49,827 nucleotides of DNA, taken from contig JAOPVX010000057.1 of assembly GCA_025965975.1 (NCBI GenBank), positions 1 through 49,827 of the forward strand. The letters are read 5' to 3'. The position numbers and the translations under genes were made by a program. The notes under the pieces were generated by a model. It saw only the letters and a list, made by a program, of their open reading frames with translations, searched no databases and was not told the DNA's origin. The DNA comes from Mycobacterium sp. Its GTDB lineage: Bacteria; Actinomycetota; Actinomycetes; Mycobacteriales; Mycobacteriaceae. How positions within the stretch are numbered: the stretch's first letter is position 1; each line of letters opens with the position of its first letter. Below, piece after piece: positions 1 to 8,731 of the stretch.

Positions 1-418
1 TCTGTTTGCCGACGCGGTGGTTGCCCTCGGTCGGATCGGCGTTGCCGCTGACAACGCACTGGCACCGTCGAGCGCCAACCTGCATACCAACCTTCAGAGT
101 CTGCAGCGGCCGCTCAAGCAGCTGGGCAAGGCGTCGCCGTATCTGGTCGGCGCGCTCAAGCTGATGCTCACCGCGCCGTTCTCGATCGAGAACGTGCCGA
201 AAGTGGTGCGTGGCGACTACCTCAACGTGTCGCTGATGGTCGACCTGACACTGTCCGCAGTGGACAACGGAATCCTTTCGGGCACAGGAGTCTCTGGCAT
301 GCTGCGTGCACTCGAGCAGGCCTGGGGTCGTGACCCGGAGACGATGATCCCGGATGTGCGGTTCACGCCGAACCCGCACGATGCGCCGGGCGGACCGCTG
401 GTCGAAAGGGGTGAGTGA
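1..418 (+). CDS. mce1E: Mce family lipoprotein, C-terminal part (Mce1E/LprK)
   Basis: This is the 3' end of a gene that begins before the window; the first complete codon is at base 2 and the stop is TGA at 416-418. The roughly 138 visible residues are the alpha-helical tail that follows the MCE domain, so the lipobox and MCE core are not visible. The stop lies 3 bp before the GTG of the next gene, which is clearly MceF, and in mce operons the gene before mceF is mceE (LprK in the mce1 locus). MceE proteins are the lipoprotein subunit of the hexameric lipid-import channel in the cell envelope. Assignment to mce1 rather than another mce locus rests on the downstream synteny (mce-associated genes, then pirin, sigG and ilvD homologues). 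Confidence 0.85.
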   Translation, partial: LFADAVVALGRIGVAADNALAPSSANLHTNLQSLQRPLKQLGKASPYLVGALKLMLTAPFSIENVPKVVRGDYLNVSLMVDLTLSAVDNGILSGTGVSGMLRALEQAWGRDPETMIPDVRFTPNPHDAPGGPLVERGE

Positions 419-421
419 GCA

Positions 422-1993
422 GTGCTGACCCGTTTCATCAAGATCCAGCTGGTGCTGTTCACGATCCTGACGATCCTCGCGATCGTCGGGTTGGGCTGGT
501 ACTACCTGCGGGTGCCCAGCCTGGTCGGGATCGGGACCTACGACCTACACGCCAATCTGCCCCGGTCTGGCGGTCTGTACGGCACCGCCAACGTGACATA
601 CCGCGGCACGCAGATCGGCAAGGTCACCGAGGTCCACCCCACCGAAACGGGCGCAGAGGCAACGCTGAGAATCGAGAGCCGCTACAAGATCCCGATCGAT
701 GCGGTTCCCAACGTGCACTCCGTCTCGGCCCTCGGCGAGCAGTACCTCGACCTGGTGGCGACGGGCAATCGGGGCCAGTACTACCAGGACGGTCAGACCA
801 TCACGCAACTGGGCTCGGTGCCCAGCGAGGTCGGTCCGGCCTTGGACTCCGCGAACCGCGGCCTGGCCGCGCTGCCCAAGGAGAAGATCGACTCGCTGCT
901 GACCGAAACTTCGCAGGCGGTGGGTGGATTGGGCCCTGCGCTGCAACGACTTGTCGATTCGACGACCAACATCGCGCAGGGTTTCAAGGACAACCTGCCG
1001 CAGGTCAACGACATCATCGCGCACTCAGCGCCGATCCTGGACAGCCAGGTCAAGTCCGGCGACAACATCGAGCGGTGGTCGCGCAACCTGAACATCATCA
1101 CTTCGCAGTCGGCCGAACAGGACGCGGCGCTGCGCAGCGGACTGCAGCAGGCGGCACCGACGCTGGATCAGGTGGCGACGGTGTTCAGCAACGTGCGTGA
1201 CTCGCTGCCGCAGACGCTGGCCAACCTGTCCGTCGTCATCGACATGCTCAAGCGCTACCACAAGGGTCTGGAGCAAACGCTGGTGATCCTGCCGCAGGGC
1301 GCCGCGATCGCGCAGGCCGGAACGCTCTTCGACAACGTTGGCCAGCTGCCATTGGCGCTGTCGATCAACCAGCCGCCACCCTGCCTGACCGGATTCCTTC
1401 CCGCCTCGCAGTGGCGAGCACCCGCCGACACCAGCATGGCGCCGCTGCCAACGGGCACCTACTGCAAGATTCCAAAGGACTACCAGGGCAACGTCGTTCG
1501 CGGCGCACGCAACTATCCCTGCGTGGACGTCCCTGGTAAGCGCGCGGCGACGCCGAGGGAGTGCCGCAACAACGAGCCGTATGTGCCGCTGGGCACCAAC
1601 CCCTGGTACGGCGATCCGAACGAGGTCCTGTCCTGCCCCGCGCCCGCGGCGCGCTGCGACCAGGGTGTCAATCCCGGGCGGGGCGTCATTCCGGCACCTT
1701 CGGTCAACAATGGGCTCAATCCGCTGCCTGCGGATCAACTGCCTCCGCCGGCGAGGGCGTCGGCCCCGGTCAGCGATCCGCTGAGCCCGCCGGGCCGGGG
1801 CAGTGTGCAGTGCAGTGGACAACAACCCAACCCGTGTACGTACACTCCGGCAGCAGGGCCACCTGGCTCAACGGCGGTCTACAACCCGGCCAGCGGTGAG
1901 GTGGTCGGACCTGACGGCGTCAGGTACAACGTCAGCAATTCGAGTAACCCAGGAGACGACGGATGGAAGGAGATGCTGGCACCAGCCAGCTGA
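422..1993 (+). CDS. mce1F: Mce family protein Mce1F
   Basis: 523 aa starting at GTG 422. Residues about 8-28 form one N-terminal membrane anchor. The MCE domain follows (about 37-115, with the pattern GGLYGTANVTYRG and a conserved VSALGEQYLDL stretch), then a helical region to about 290 and a Pro/Gly/Asn-rich, Cys-containing tail. It is the last of the six Mce substrate-binding proteins of a YrbE/Mce lipid importer, in M. tuberculosis mainly for fatty and mycolic acids. It is tightly packed in the operon: 3 bp after mceE, and its 3' end overlaps the next gene by 31 bp. Family assignment is secure; the mce1 label comes from gene order. Confidence 0.92.
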   Translation: MLTRFIKIQLVLFTILTILAIVGLGWYYLRVPSLVGIGTYDLHANLPRSGGLYGTANVTYRGTQIGKVTEVHPTETGAEATLRIESRYKIPIDAVPNVHSVSALGEQYLDLVATGNRGQYYQDGQTITQLGSVPSEVGPALDSANRGLAALPKEKIDSLLTETSQAVGGLGPALQRLVDSTTNIAQGFKDNLPQVNDIIAHSAPILDSQVKSGDNIERWSRNLNIITSQSAEQDAALRSGLQQAAPTLDQVATVFSNVRDSLPQTLANLSVVIDMLKRYHKGLEQTLVILPQGAAIAQAGTLFDNVGQLPLALSINQPPPCLTGFLPASQWRAPADTSMAPLPTGTYCKIPKDYQGNVVRGARNYPCVDVPGKRAATPRECRNNEPYVPLGTNPWYGDPNEVLSCPAPAARCDQGVNPGRGVIPAPSVNNGLNPLPADQLPPPARASAPVSDPLSPPGRGSVQCSGQQPNPCTYTPAAGPPGSTAVYNPASGEVVGPDGVRYNVSNSSNPGDDGWKEMLAPAS

Positions 1994-2619
1994 ACCCCAC
2001 CGATGCTGATGAAACGCCGGACGAGTCGTTAGCAGTATCTACCGAAGACCAAGCCGAACAGGCCACCGAGCAAGAATCACCAGAGCCGTCCGACGAGACC
2101 GCCGGGAACGGCCGGCGGCCCTCACGCCTCGGCGTCGGGTGGGTGGCAAGCATCTGCGCCGCGCTGTTGGTCTTGGCGGCGGGGGCCGGCGTTGGCGGGT
2201 ACCTGGCGTTGCGGTCCCACGCCGACAGTGAGGCGATCGCGCGCGATGATGCGGCGGCCATGCAGGCCGCGAAGGACTGTGTGGCGGCGACGCACGCACC
2301 GGACACAGCGGCCATGACGGCCGCGCAGACAAAGATCATCGAATGCTCGACGGGCGATTTCGGCGCCCAGGCCAGCATGTACAGCAGCGTGCTCGTCGAG
2401 GCGTACCAGGCCGCCAACGTCAAGGTCCAGGTGTCCGATATGCGGGCAGCGGTTGAGCGGCACAACGAGGACGGTTCCGTCGACGTGATGGTGGCCGTGC
2501 GCGTCAAGGTGACCAACTCCGAGACGGCCGACCAGGAGCAGGGTTACCGACTACGGGTGCAGATGGCGCGCGATGAGGGCACCTACAAGATCGCCCGGCT
2601 GGATCAGGTCAGTTCGTGA
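1963..2619 (+). CDS. Mce-associated membrane protein (Rv0175-like, Mam1A)
   Basis: 218 aa from ATG 1963, which lies inside the end of mce1F, implying translational coupling. The first 50 residues are acidic and probably cytoplasmic. One membrane segment spans about 56-83, and the rest is a soluble extracytoplasmic domain of the Mce-associated (Mam) type, ending in a conserved beta-rich segment (GTYKIARLDQV). Mam proteins have no known catalytic activity and are thought to support or stabilise Mce transporters. It is the first of four consecutive Mam genes, matching Rv0175-Rv0178 downstream of mce1F. Its stop overlaps the next GTG start (GTGA). Confidence 0.88.
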   Translation: MEGDAGTSQLNPTDADETPDESLAVSTEDQAEQATEQESPEPSDETAGNGRRPSRLGVGWVASICAALLVLAAGAGVGGYLALRSHADSEAIARDDAAAMQAAKDCVAATHAPDTAAMTAAQTKIIECSTGDFGAQASMYSSVLVEAYQAANVKVQVSDMRAAVERHNEDGSVDVMVAVRVKVTNSETADQEQGYRLRVQMARDEGTYKIARLDQVSS

Positions 2620-3590
2620 CGGCTGTGCTCGACGTGACGCCCGAAACGACCGCTGATGATTCGGCGCCGGAACAGCCGACCGCATCGTGGTTGGCAAGGG
2701 TAGGCGCGTTCTCGATCGACGTGCTGTTGGGCGCTGCGGTGATCGCGGCGATGGCGCTGCTGGCCCTTGCGGCGCCGTACCACGGTTGGTTGTGGTGGGT
2801 GTTCACCGGCGCGTTGGCGCTGACACTGCTGGTGACGGCGGTCAACCGGTGGGTTTTGCCGACGATCACCGGGTGGTCGCTTGGACGTGCGCTGTTCGGC
2901 ATCGCGGTCTTGCGGCCTGACGGTTCACCGGTCGGACTCGGACGCTTATGGCTGCGTGACGCGGCGCATCTCCTCGACACCGCCGCACTGTTCATCGGTT
3001 GGCTGTGGCCGCTGTTGGACCGCCGCGGCCGTACGTTCGCCGATCTGCTGCTGCGCACCGAGGTGCACAAGGTCGACGGGCCGCAGCGCGACGTGCGCCG
3101 CCCCGCCGCGGTGGCGCTCGTAGCGGCAACGCTTCTGTGTGCGGTCGGTGTCGGTCTGAGTTATCTGGTGGTCTACCGGCACGATCGGGCCATCGACGCG
3201 GCGCACACGCAGATCGCTGCCGAGGGGCCGCGCATTGTCGAGCAGATGCTGAGCTATGACGTCAACACGCTTCAGCAGGACTTCTCCCACGCTCAGTCGC
3301 TGACGACCGACGCCTACCGGTCGCAGTTGATCGCCCAACAGCAGGCGGTGCAGAAGGCGGGCGCCACCAAGAACGAGTACTGGGCGGTGAGCAGCGCGGT
3401 CCTGTCGGCGACGCCGGAGCACGCGTCGATGCTGCTCGCGATGCAGGGCCAGCGAGGCACCGATCCCAAGGATCTGAAGTTCATCACCGCGACGGTGCGG
3501 GTGGACTTCGACAAGTCACGCGACGGGCAGTGGCGGGTTGCGAGTCTCACCGTGCTGAAGAAGCCGCAGATGAATCAGGGCGGCCAGTGA
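2616..3590 (+). CDS. RDD-domain Mce-associated membrane protein (Rv0176-like, Mam1B)
   Basis: 324 aa from GTG 2616, sharing GTGA with the previous stop. Residues about 25-145 look like an RDD domain: a first membrane segment begins with an R-x-G-A-F-S-I-D pattern, followed by more hydrophobic helices and a DRRGRTFADLLLRTEV end. Another membrane segment lies at about 165-187, and the C-terminal half is a Mam-type soluble domain. This RDD-plus-Mam architecture is typical of Rv0176. The presumed role is as an accessory to the Mce1 importer in the inner membrane. The next gene starts on the GTGA of its stop. Confidence 0.87.
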   Translation: MTAVLDVTPETTADDSAPEQPTASWLARVGAFSIDVLLGAAVIAAMALLALAAPYHGWLWWVFTGALALTLLVTAVNRWVLPTITGWSLGRALFGIAVLRPDGSPVGLGRLWLRDAAHLLDTAALFIGWLWPLLDRRGRTFADLLLRTEVHKVDGPQRDVRRPAAVALVAATLLCAVGVGLSYLVVYRHDRAIDAAHTQIAAEGPRIVEQMLSYDVNTLQQDFSHAQSLTTDAYRSQLIAQQQAVQKAGATKNEYWAVSSAVLSATPEHASMLLAMQGQRGTDPKDLKFITATVRVDFDKSRDGQWRVASLTVLKKPQMNQGGQ

Positions 3591-4138
3591 GTCCGCGGCG
3601 CAAGGTCGAGGCCGACGAGCAGGACTTCTTCGACGTCATTCCCAAGCCGCCGCGGCGCCGGGGTCTGCCGATCATCGCCACGTTGGCGACGGTGTTGCTC
3701 GCGGCGGCGATCACTGCGAGCACGCTGATACTGATCGACCATGAGAAGGACCGCCGGGCGTCAATCAAGGAAGCCGCGGCGTTGGGCTACGTGCGAGAGT
3801 TCATGACCACATACACGACGCTGGATCCGTTCCACGCCAACGACTATGCCGACCGGATCCTCGCGCAGGGCACTGGAGACTTCGCGAAAATGTTCAAGGA
3901 GAAGGAGAACGAGGTCCTGATCCAGGTCGCCCGCGCCGAACCCACCAAGGGAACCGTGGTCGAGGCGGGCGTGCAGCGGTGGAACGACAACGGCAGCGCC
4001 GACGTGTTGGTCGCTACGAAGGTCGCCGCGAAGTCACCGGACGGGAAGTCGACGATCGAGAGCGGAAACCGTTGGGTTGCAACGGCGATCACGGAAGGAC
4101 AGCAGTGGAAGATCAGCCAGCTGATTCAGGTGATCTGA
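3587..4138 (+). CDS. Mce-associated membrane protein (Rv0177-like, Mam1C)
   Basis: 183 aa from GTG 3587, which overlaps the preceding TGA; an in-frame ATG at 3530 exists but would place about 60 bp inside the upstream gene, so the coupled GTG is preferred. The N-terminus is basic (SPRRKVEADE). A membrane segment spans about 26-50, and a Mam-type soluble domain of about 130 residues ends with WKISQLIQVI. The function is inferred only as a support protein of the Mce1 transporter. It belongs to an unbroken mce1E-mce1F-mam run with no intergenic gap larger than 3 bp so far. Confidence 0.85.
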   Translation: MSPRRKVEADEQDFFDVIPKPPRRRGLPIIATLATVLLAAAITASTLILIDHEKDRRASIKEAAALGYVREFMTTYTTLDPFHANDYADRILAQGTGDFAKMFKEKENEVLIQVARAEPTKGTVVEAGVQRWNDNGSADVLVATKVAAKSPDGKSTIESGNRWVATAITEGQQWKISQLIQVI

Positions 4139-5136
4139 CCACCGACGCAGGGGCCGCCGAGGCGGCCGATGCAACGGCTGCCCGGCGTCGCCATCGGATG
4201 CCGCTGCGAAATGAGCTCGCGGCCGGCCGTGAGGACGCCGACGACGTCGCGACCGACGAGAAGGCAGAGGTCGCCGAAGCCGTCGGCACCGTCGATGCCG
4301 GGGCGGTGGCGCCGCGGCGACGGTGGGGTTTGTTCCGTCGGCGCACGGAAACGGCTGAGCCTGAAGCCGTTTCATCGGCGGACGAGGTGGCAGCACTACA
4401 GGAGCCCGAGGAGCCCAAGCCGGCACCACGCATGCCCGTCGGCAAGGCGAGCCGGACCGCCAAGCCGGTGACCGAGCCGGAACCAGCGGCCGAGGAGCAG
4501 TCGGCCGACGAGAACGCGGAAGCCGAGGAGCGGCCGGCCGACGAGAACGCGGAGGCCGAGGAGCGGCCGGCCGACGAGAACGCGGAGGCCGAGGAAGCGC
4601 AGGTTCTAGTTCCGCACCGGTCCGCGGGCAAACGGTTGACCATCGCCGCAGTCGCCGCCGGCGTCGTCTTCGTCGGTGCGGCAGCGTTCGCAGGCGCGAC
4701 GCTGCAGTCGTACCTGGCCGACCGCGCGTTGGTGCACACCAAGCTCGACATTGCCAGGACCGCTGCCAGTGCAATCACCACGTTGTGGACCTACACCCCC
4801 GACAACATGGACTCGTTGCCGGACCGGTCCGCCCGCTACCTTGGCGGCGACTTCGCCAACGAGTACCGCAAGTACATCGACGCGATCGTCGCTCCCAACA
4901 AGCAGGCGCAGGTCACCAACACCACTCAGGTGATGGGTACCGCCGTGGAAACCGTGACTCCGACCGAGGCCACCGCGCTCGTGTACACCAATTCGGTGGC
5001 CACCAGCCCGGTGTCGAAGAACGTCCCGTCACTGCGTTACCTGTCCTACCGGTTGACGATGGAGCGCCGCGACGCGAACTGGTTGATCACCCGCATGTCG
5101 ACGGTGACGTCGTTCGATCTGACCCCGCAGCTGTAG
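4105..5136 (+). CDS. Mce-associated membrane protein with acidic repeat linker (Rv0178-like, Mam1D)
   Basis: About 343 aa. The chosen start is GTG 4105, preceded by a GGAAGGA ribosome-binding site and overlapping the previous gene by 34 bp; the frame is open further upstream but that part is a shadow. The first 175 residues are Ala/Glu-rich and low in complexity, and contain three exact or near-exact 11-residue repeats (EERPADENAEA) encoded at 4492-4590. A single membrane segment lies at about 176-198, followed by a Mam-type soluble domain ending FDLTPQL. It is the last gene of the mce1 operon here; an unrelated membrane-protein gene follows after 17 bp. The repeat number is likely variable between strains. 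Confidence 0.84.
   Translation: MEDQPADSGDLTTDAGAAEAADATAARRRHRMPLRNELAAGREDADDVATDEKAEVAEAVGTVDAGAVAPRRRWGLFRRRTETAEPEAVSSADEVAALQEPEEPKPAPRMPVGKASRTAKPVTEPEPAAEEQSADENAEAEERPADENAEAEERPADENAEAEEAQVLVPHRSAGKRLTIAAVAAGVVFVGAAAFAGATLQSYLADRALVHTKLDIARTAASAITTLWTYTPDNMDSLPDRSARYLGGDFANEYRKYIDAIVAPNKQAQVTNTTQVMGTAVETVTPTEATALVYTNSVATSPVSKNVPSLRYLSYRLTMERRDANWLITRMSTVTSFDLTPQL
4492..4590 (+). repeat. 33-bp in-frame tandem repeat, three copies
   Basis: Copies at 4492-4524, 4525-4557 and 4558-4590 encode EEQSADENAEA, EERPADENAEA and EERPADENAEA. The last two nucleotide copies are nearly identical, so expansion looks recent. Because the unit is a multiple of three, copy-number change alters only the length of the acidic linker before the membrane segment of the Mam1D protein. 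Confidence 0.93.
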
Positions 5137-5153
5137 GAGCAAGACCCCAGGCC

Positions 5154-5846
5154 ATGCGCGTCGCGTCCCCGGTCTCCGAGCGATTGACGGTCGTGGGCCT
5201 GCTGCTCCTGACCTTCGCGACGGGAATCGTGGACGCGGTCAGCGTGCTCGCGCTCGGCCACGTGTTCGTCGCCAACATGACCGGAAACATCATCTTCCTC
5301 GGCTTCTGGTTCGTCCCGCACTCGGGCGTCGACATGACCTCCGCCGTCGTCGCATTCGTCAGTTTTGTGGCGGGCACGGTGCTGGGGGGCCGGCTGGCGC
5401 GGCATATCGACAGCGAAGTCCGGCGCTGGCTCACCGTCGCTCTTGGCATGGAAGTCGTTGTGCTATTGACGCTTTCGATTCTCGCCGGCGCAGGGGTGCT
5501 GAACTATCACGACAACACCAAACTGATCTTGACCGCGGGGTTGGCGATGACCTTCGGCAGCCAGAATGCCACCGCCCGTCAGTTCGGTATCCAGGAGCTC
5601 TCCACCACCGTGCTGACGTCGACGATCGTTGGGCTTGGCTTCGACAGCAAGCTGGCGGGCGGCACCGGGCATCGCGAGAAGCTTCGCTACAGCGTGGTGG
5701 TGACGATGGGCGCGGGAGCTGTGGTCGGCGCGACCATCACGCGGTTTACCGTCGCACCGGCGATCGCGCTTGCCGCGGCGGTGGTGGCGGTGAGCGTCGC
5801 GATCTTCCGCTTCGGCCCGCGCAGCCAGGACGTGACGGCGGACTAG
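5154..5846 (+). CDS. DUF1275 (YoaK-like) membrane protein
   Basis: 230 aa from ATG 5154; the frame is open much further upstream but that overlaps mam1D. About six hydrophobic segments are visible. The family signature is near the N-terminus: FATGIVDAVSVLALGHVFVANMTGN. DUF1275 proteins are inner-membrane proteins of unknown biochemical role, sometimes annotated as permeases. It sits 17 bp after the mce1 operon stop, so it may be read through from it, but no counterpart is known to me at this position in M. tuberculosis. It is followed after 9 bp by an SDR gene on the same strand. Confidence 0.8.
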   Translation: MRVASPVSERLTVVGLLLLTFATGIVDAVSVLALGHVFVANMTGNIIFLGFWFVPHSGVDMTSAVVAFVSFVAGTVLGGRLARHIDSEVRRWLTVALGMEVVVLLTLSILAGAGVLNYHDNTKLILTAGLAMTFGSQNATARQFGIQELSTTVLTSTIVGLGFDSKLAGGTGHREKLRYSVVVTMGAGAVVGATITRFTVAPAIALAAAVVAVSVAIFRFGPRSQDVTAD

Positions 5847-5855
5847 TCTCGCCGC

Positions 5856-6686
5856 ATGCCATCAGTACTCGTCACCGGTGCAGGCCGCGGAATCGGCAAG
5901 TCGATCGTCGAGCATCTGGCCGCCGGCGGCTGGGATGTGATCGCCGGGGTCCGAAGCGAACGTGACGCCGCGGCGGTCACCGCGCTGGACCCGCAGCGCA
6001 TCTCCTCGGTCATCCTCGATGTGACCGATGCCGCACACATCGCCGCGCTGAACGGGTCGCTGCCGGAGCGGCTCGACGCGATCGTCAACAACGCCGGTGT
6101 CGTGGTAACCGGGCCGATGGAGACCGTAACTCCCGATCAATGGCGAAAGCAGTTGGAGATCAACGTGATCGGCCAGCTCGCCGTCACCCAGGCGGTGCTG
6201 CCGCGGCTGCGCAAATCACGCGGACGGGTGGTGTTCATCTCCAGCGTCAACGGGCGCCTTTCGATGTCGCTGATCGGTGCGTACTGCGCCAGCAAGTTCG
6301 CGCTGGAAGCGGCCGCCGACGCGCTGCGAATGGAACTGCGGCCGTGGCACATTCGCGTCGCGATCGTGGAGCCCGCGCAGACGAACACCGACATGTGGCG
6401 CACCGCCGCCGACATGGTCGAGCAGGCCGCGGCCACACTGACACCCGAGCAGCGGGAGTTGTACGCCAGACACATCGCGGGCATGAACAAGATGATCCCG
6501 GTAGTCCAAAAGATGGCCGTCCCTGCCAAGAGGGTGTCCGCCGTCGTCGAGCAGGCGCTGACTGCCCGCAGGCCCCGCGCACGCTACGTCGTCGGCGCCG
6601 GCCCCAAATTGCAGGTGGCCTTGATGACGAACCTCCCCGCCCTGGCCCGTGACAGAGTGCTGCGACGGATATCCGGCCAACCCTAG
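5856..6686 (+). CDS. SDR family oxidoreductase
   Basis: 276 aa from ATG 5856. It is a classical short-chain dehydrogenase: the cofactor loop TGAGRGIG is at residues 7-14, NNAG lies in the middle, and the catalytic Y-C-A-S-K follows a conserved Ser-Ser (VFISSVNG). The cofactor loop and the Arg after strand beta-2 (GVRSER) suggest NADP(H). The substrate cannot be deduced. It lies 9 bp after the DUF1275 gene, and its TAG stop shares its G with the GTG start of the next gene, so the three genes probably form one transcript. Confidence 0.85.
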   Translation: MPSVLVTGAGRGIGKSIVEHLAAGGWDVIAGVRSERDAAAVTALDPQRISSVILDVTDAAHIAALNGSLPERLDAIVNNAGVVVTGPMETVTPDQWRKQLEINVIGQLAVTQAVLPRLRKSRGRVVFISSVNGRLSMSLIGAYCASKFALEAAADALRMELRPWHIRVAIVEPAQTNTDMWRTAADMVEQAAATLTPEQRELYARHIAGMNKMIPVVQKMAVPAKRVSAVVEQALTARRPRARYVVGAGPKLQVALMTNLPALARDRVLRRISGQP

Positions 6687-7465
6687 TGTTCGTCAAGCGC
6701 AGTACCGGGGCGCCGCGAGGCTTCTTCGCCTGCGAAGCCGCTGGGCTGCAATGGCTTTCGGCCGCTGACGGCGGCGTGCCCTGCGCCCGAATCATCGCGC
6801 ACGACGACACCAGCCTGACGTTGGAACGGCTGGATACCGCGGCGCCGACCCGCGCTGGTGCGCACGACTTCGGTCGGCGGTTGGCCCGCACCCACGACGC
6901 GGGGGGCGATGCATTCGGTGCACCGCCCGATGGTTGGACCGGGCCAGGCTATTTCGGGCCGCTGCAGCGCCCGCTGCCGATGTCCTACTGCACCAGCGAC
7001 CGGTGGGGCAGCTTCTACGCCCACGAGCGCCTTGCGCCGATGGCCGACCGCGCCGCGGCGCGACTCGAAGTCCCCGTCCGCGACGCCATCGACGCGGTGA
7101 TGGCGCGTTGCGACGCAGGCGATTACGACGACGACGATCCGCCGGCCCGGCTGCACGGTGATCTCTGGAGCGGCAACGTGATGTGGACGCCCGCCGGTGC
7201 GGTGCTGATAGACCCGGCGGCCCACGCCGGCCATCGCGAGACGGACCTGGCGATGCTGGCGCTGTTTGGGTGCCCGCACTTCGACGCGGTAATCGAGGGC
7301 TATACGGCGCACCGACCGCTGCGCGTTGGCTGGCGCGACCGTGTCGGGCTGCACCAGATCTATCCATTGCTGGCGCACGTGGTGCTTTTCGGGGGTGGCT
7401 ACTCCGGGCAGACGTTGGCCGCCGCTTCGAGCGCGTTGCGGGCTGGCAGACAACGCTATGCGTAG
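6686..7465 (+). CDS. Fructosamine kinase family protein
   Basis: 259 aa from GTG 6686, overlapping the upstream TAG by one base. The kinase signature of the fructosamine-3-kinase/APH fold is clear: HGDLWSGN as catalytic loop (about residues 157-164), then a metal-binding LIDPA and the family-typical HRETDLAMLALFG. Family members phosphorylate sugars on glycated amines, which leads to deglycation; bacterial homologues act on ribulosamine or erythrulosamine. It is somewhat shorter at the N-terminus than typical (about 290 aa), with a short ATP-binding lobe beginning VKRSTG. The last gene of the 5154-7465 run. Confidence 0.8.
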   Translation: MFVKRSTGAPRGFFACEAAGLQWLSAADGGVPCARIIAHDDTSLTLERLDTAAPTRAGAHDFGRRLARTHDAGGDAFGAPPDGWTGPGYFGPLQRPLPMSYCTSDRWGSFYAHERLAPMADRAAARLEVPVRDAIDAVMARCDAGDYDDDDPPARLHGDLWSGNVMWTPAGAVLIDPAAHAGHRETDLAMLALFGCPHFDAVIEGYTAHRPLRVGWRDRVGLHQIYPLLAHVVLFGGGYSGQTLAAASSALRAGRQRYA

Positions 7466-7615
7466 TCAGTCCCAATCGCAGCCATGACGGGAGTGTCTCT
7501 GATATGGGACTTTTGCCCCATCTGTGCAGGTCAAGATCACTGCGAAAGCCGAAGCCGAAAGTGGCGACGGCAGAGTAAGGTGACCTTTGGCCAGCAACCA
7601 TGTGATAAGGGCCGA

Positions 7616-7661
7616 CGGCCGAGCCGTCAGTTAAACACGACGGCCGAGCGCTCAGTTAAAC
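7616..7661. repeat. Imperfect tandem duplication spanning a stop codon
   Basis: A 21-bp unit (CGGCCGAGC then CAGTTAAAC) occurs at 7616-7636 and 7641-7661, period 25. Copy 2 contains the last codons (Phe-Asn) and the TGA of the minus-strand gene ending at 7652. Copy 1 repeats that same end downstream, leaving a second TGA after the true one. Confidence 0.85.
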
Positions 7662-8731
7662 GCCAGCCAGCTTGGCAGCGCACGCTCGCGGGAGTCGCAC
7701 AGCACCTCAGCGGTGTCGCACGATCCGCGCGGTGATCCCGCGCCCGCCCACATGCCTCCGGTCTCGCGTCGCAGCACGATCGCGGACGAACCGCCACCGT
7801 CGAGCAGGATCGCGGTGTCGCTGCCGAGCCCGCGGAAGAGATCCTGGATCTGGTCCGGCGTGTAGCTACCACCTTGGAAGACGTACATCTCGTCCTTGGC
7901 CTTGGAGTAGGCGAGCGCAGTGCGAGCTGCGCTGGGGCCGCCGTCGTTGAGCTGTCCGGTGTCGCCCGGTGCCAGCAGCCCGATGCCGCTCACCGCGACG
8001 AACCGCGCGCCCTTGTCGAGCAGGCCTTGAATCGCCGGAGACGCGGCGTCGTAGTCCTGCGGATTTCTCGGCGGCACCACATAGGGCGCACCGGCGACCG
8101 GCAGGATCATCGTGGTCAGTGCGCTCCAGTTTTCGCTCCCGCCCGACAGGCCCTGCTTACCGGCGTAGGCGACAGTGCCCGTCACCGCGGTGTTGGTGCG
8201 GCCCTGCCCGCCGGTGTTGTCAACGTATGCGCCGAGCGGAGAACTGCATCCCGTCGACTTCCACGAGCCGCCCTGCTGTCCCCGCACGTCGAAGAAGTTG
8301 GCGTTGATCGCGATCGTCGGCTGCCCAAGCGCCTGCCATGCCTGCAGCGGGGTGTAGATCTCGGAGGCCTGCCACAGTCCTTCGCCGGTGCGCGCCCGAG
8401 GATCTCGTTCGCAGCGGGCCTGATAGCCGGAGTGCGAGTCAACGAGCAGGCGGGGCGCAAGCCGTTGGGACGCGGACTTGATGATCATCAGGTGTCCGCC
8501 GCTGCTCATCTCGTACCAGCCGCCGCCCCCGTTGAGCATCGGTGCCGGTGCGCCGCCGCCGAAGTTGTAGACGAGGTAGGAGCCGCGGGTGGAGGCGATG
8601 GCATTGGCCAACAATTCGCGGCCGTCGGCGGCCGTGGCGGTCGGAGCGGCGGCCGTCGCCACCGCAGCGCACAACCCGAGCGCCGCGGCACACGCCGCGA
8701 ATCGCCGGAGGCCTGCGGATGGAATTGGCAC
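7652..8731 (-). CDS. Secreted phosphodiester glycosidase (NAGPA) domain protein
   Basis: 359 aa if translation begins at GTG 8731, preceded by AAAGGGG; an in-frame ATG at 8770 would add 13 residues before the signal peptide and seems less likely. The N-terminus has an Arg-Arg pair and a hydrophobic stretch ending ATAAAPTATA, so a signal peptide. The C-terminal two-thirds match the NAGPA/phosphodiester glycosidase fold: INANFFDVRG, LNDGGPSAARTALAYSK and the diagnostic LLDGGGSSAIVLR. Relatives hydrolyse sugar-phosphodiester or related linkages outside the cytoplasm; the substrate here is unknown. It is monocistronic, convergent with the kinase gene, and its 3' end is tandemly duplicated. Confidence 0.8.
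   Translation of the reverse strand: MPIPSAGLRRFAACAAALGLCAAVATAAAPTATAADGRELLANAIASTRGSYLVYNFGGGAPAPMLNGGGGWYEMSSGGHLMIIKSASQRLAPRLLVDSHSGYQARCERDPRARTGEGLWQASEIYTPLQAWQALGQPTIAINANFFDVRGQQGGSWKSTGCSSPLGAYVDNTGGQGRTNTAVTGTVAYAGKQGLSGGSENWSALTTMILPVAGAPYVVPPRNPQDYDAASPAIQGLLDKGARFVAVSGIGLLAPGDTGQLNDGGPSAARTALAYSKAKDEMYVFQGGSYTPDQIQDLFRGLGSDTAILLDGGGSSAIVLRRETGGMWAGAGSPRGSCDTAEVLCDSRERALPSWLAFN

Noticed and set aside
7466-7615. Possible terminator ATGGG/CCCAT at 7504-7521 after the kinase gene
   Set aside because: Only a 5-bp stem; too weak to call as a terminator.
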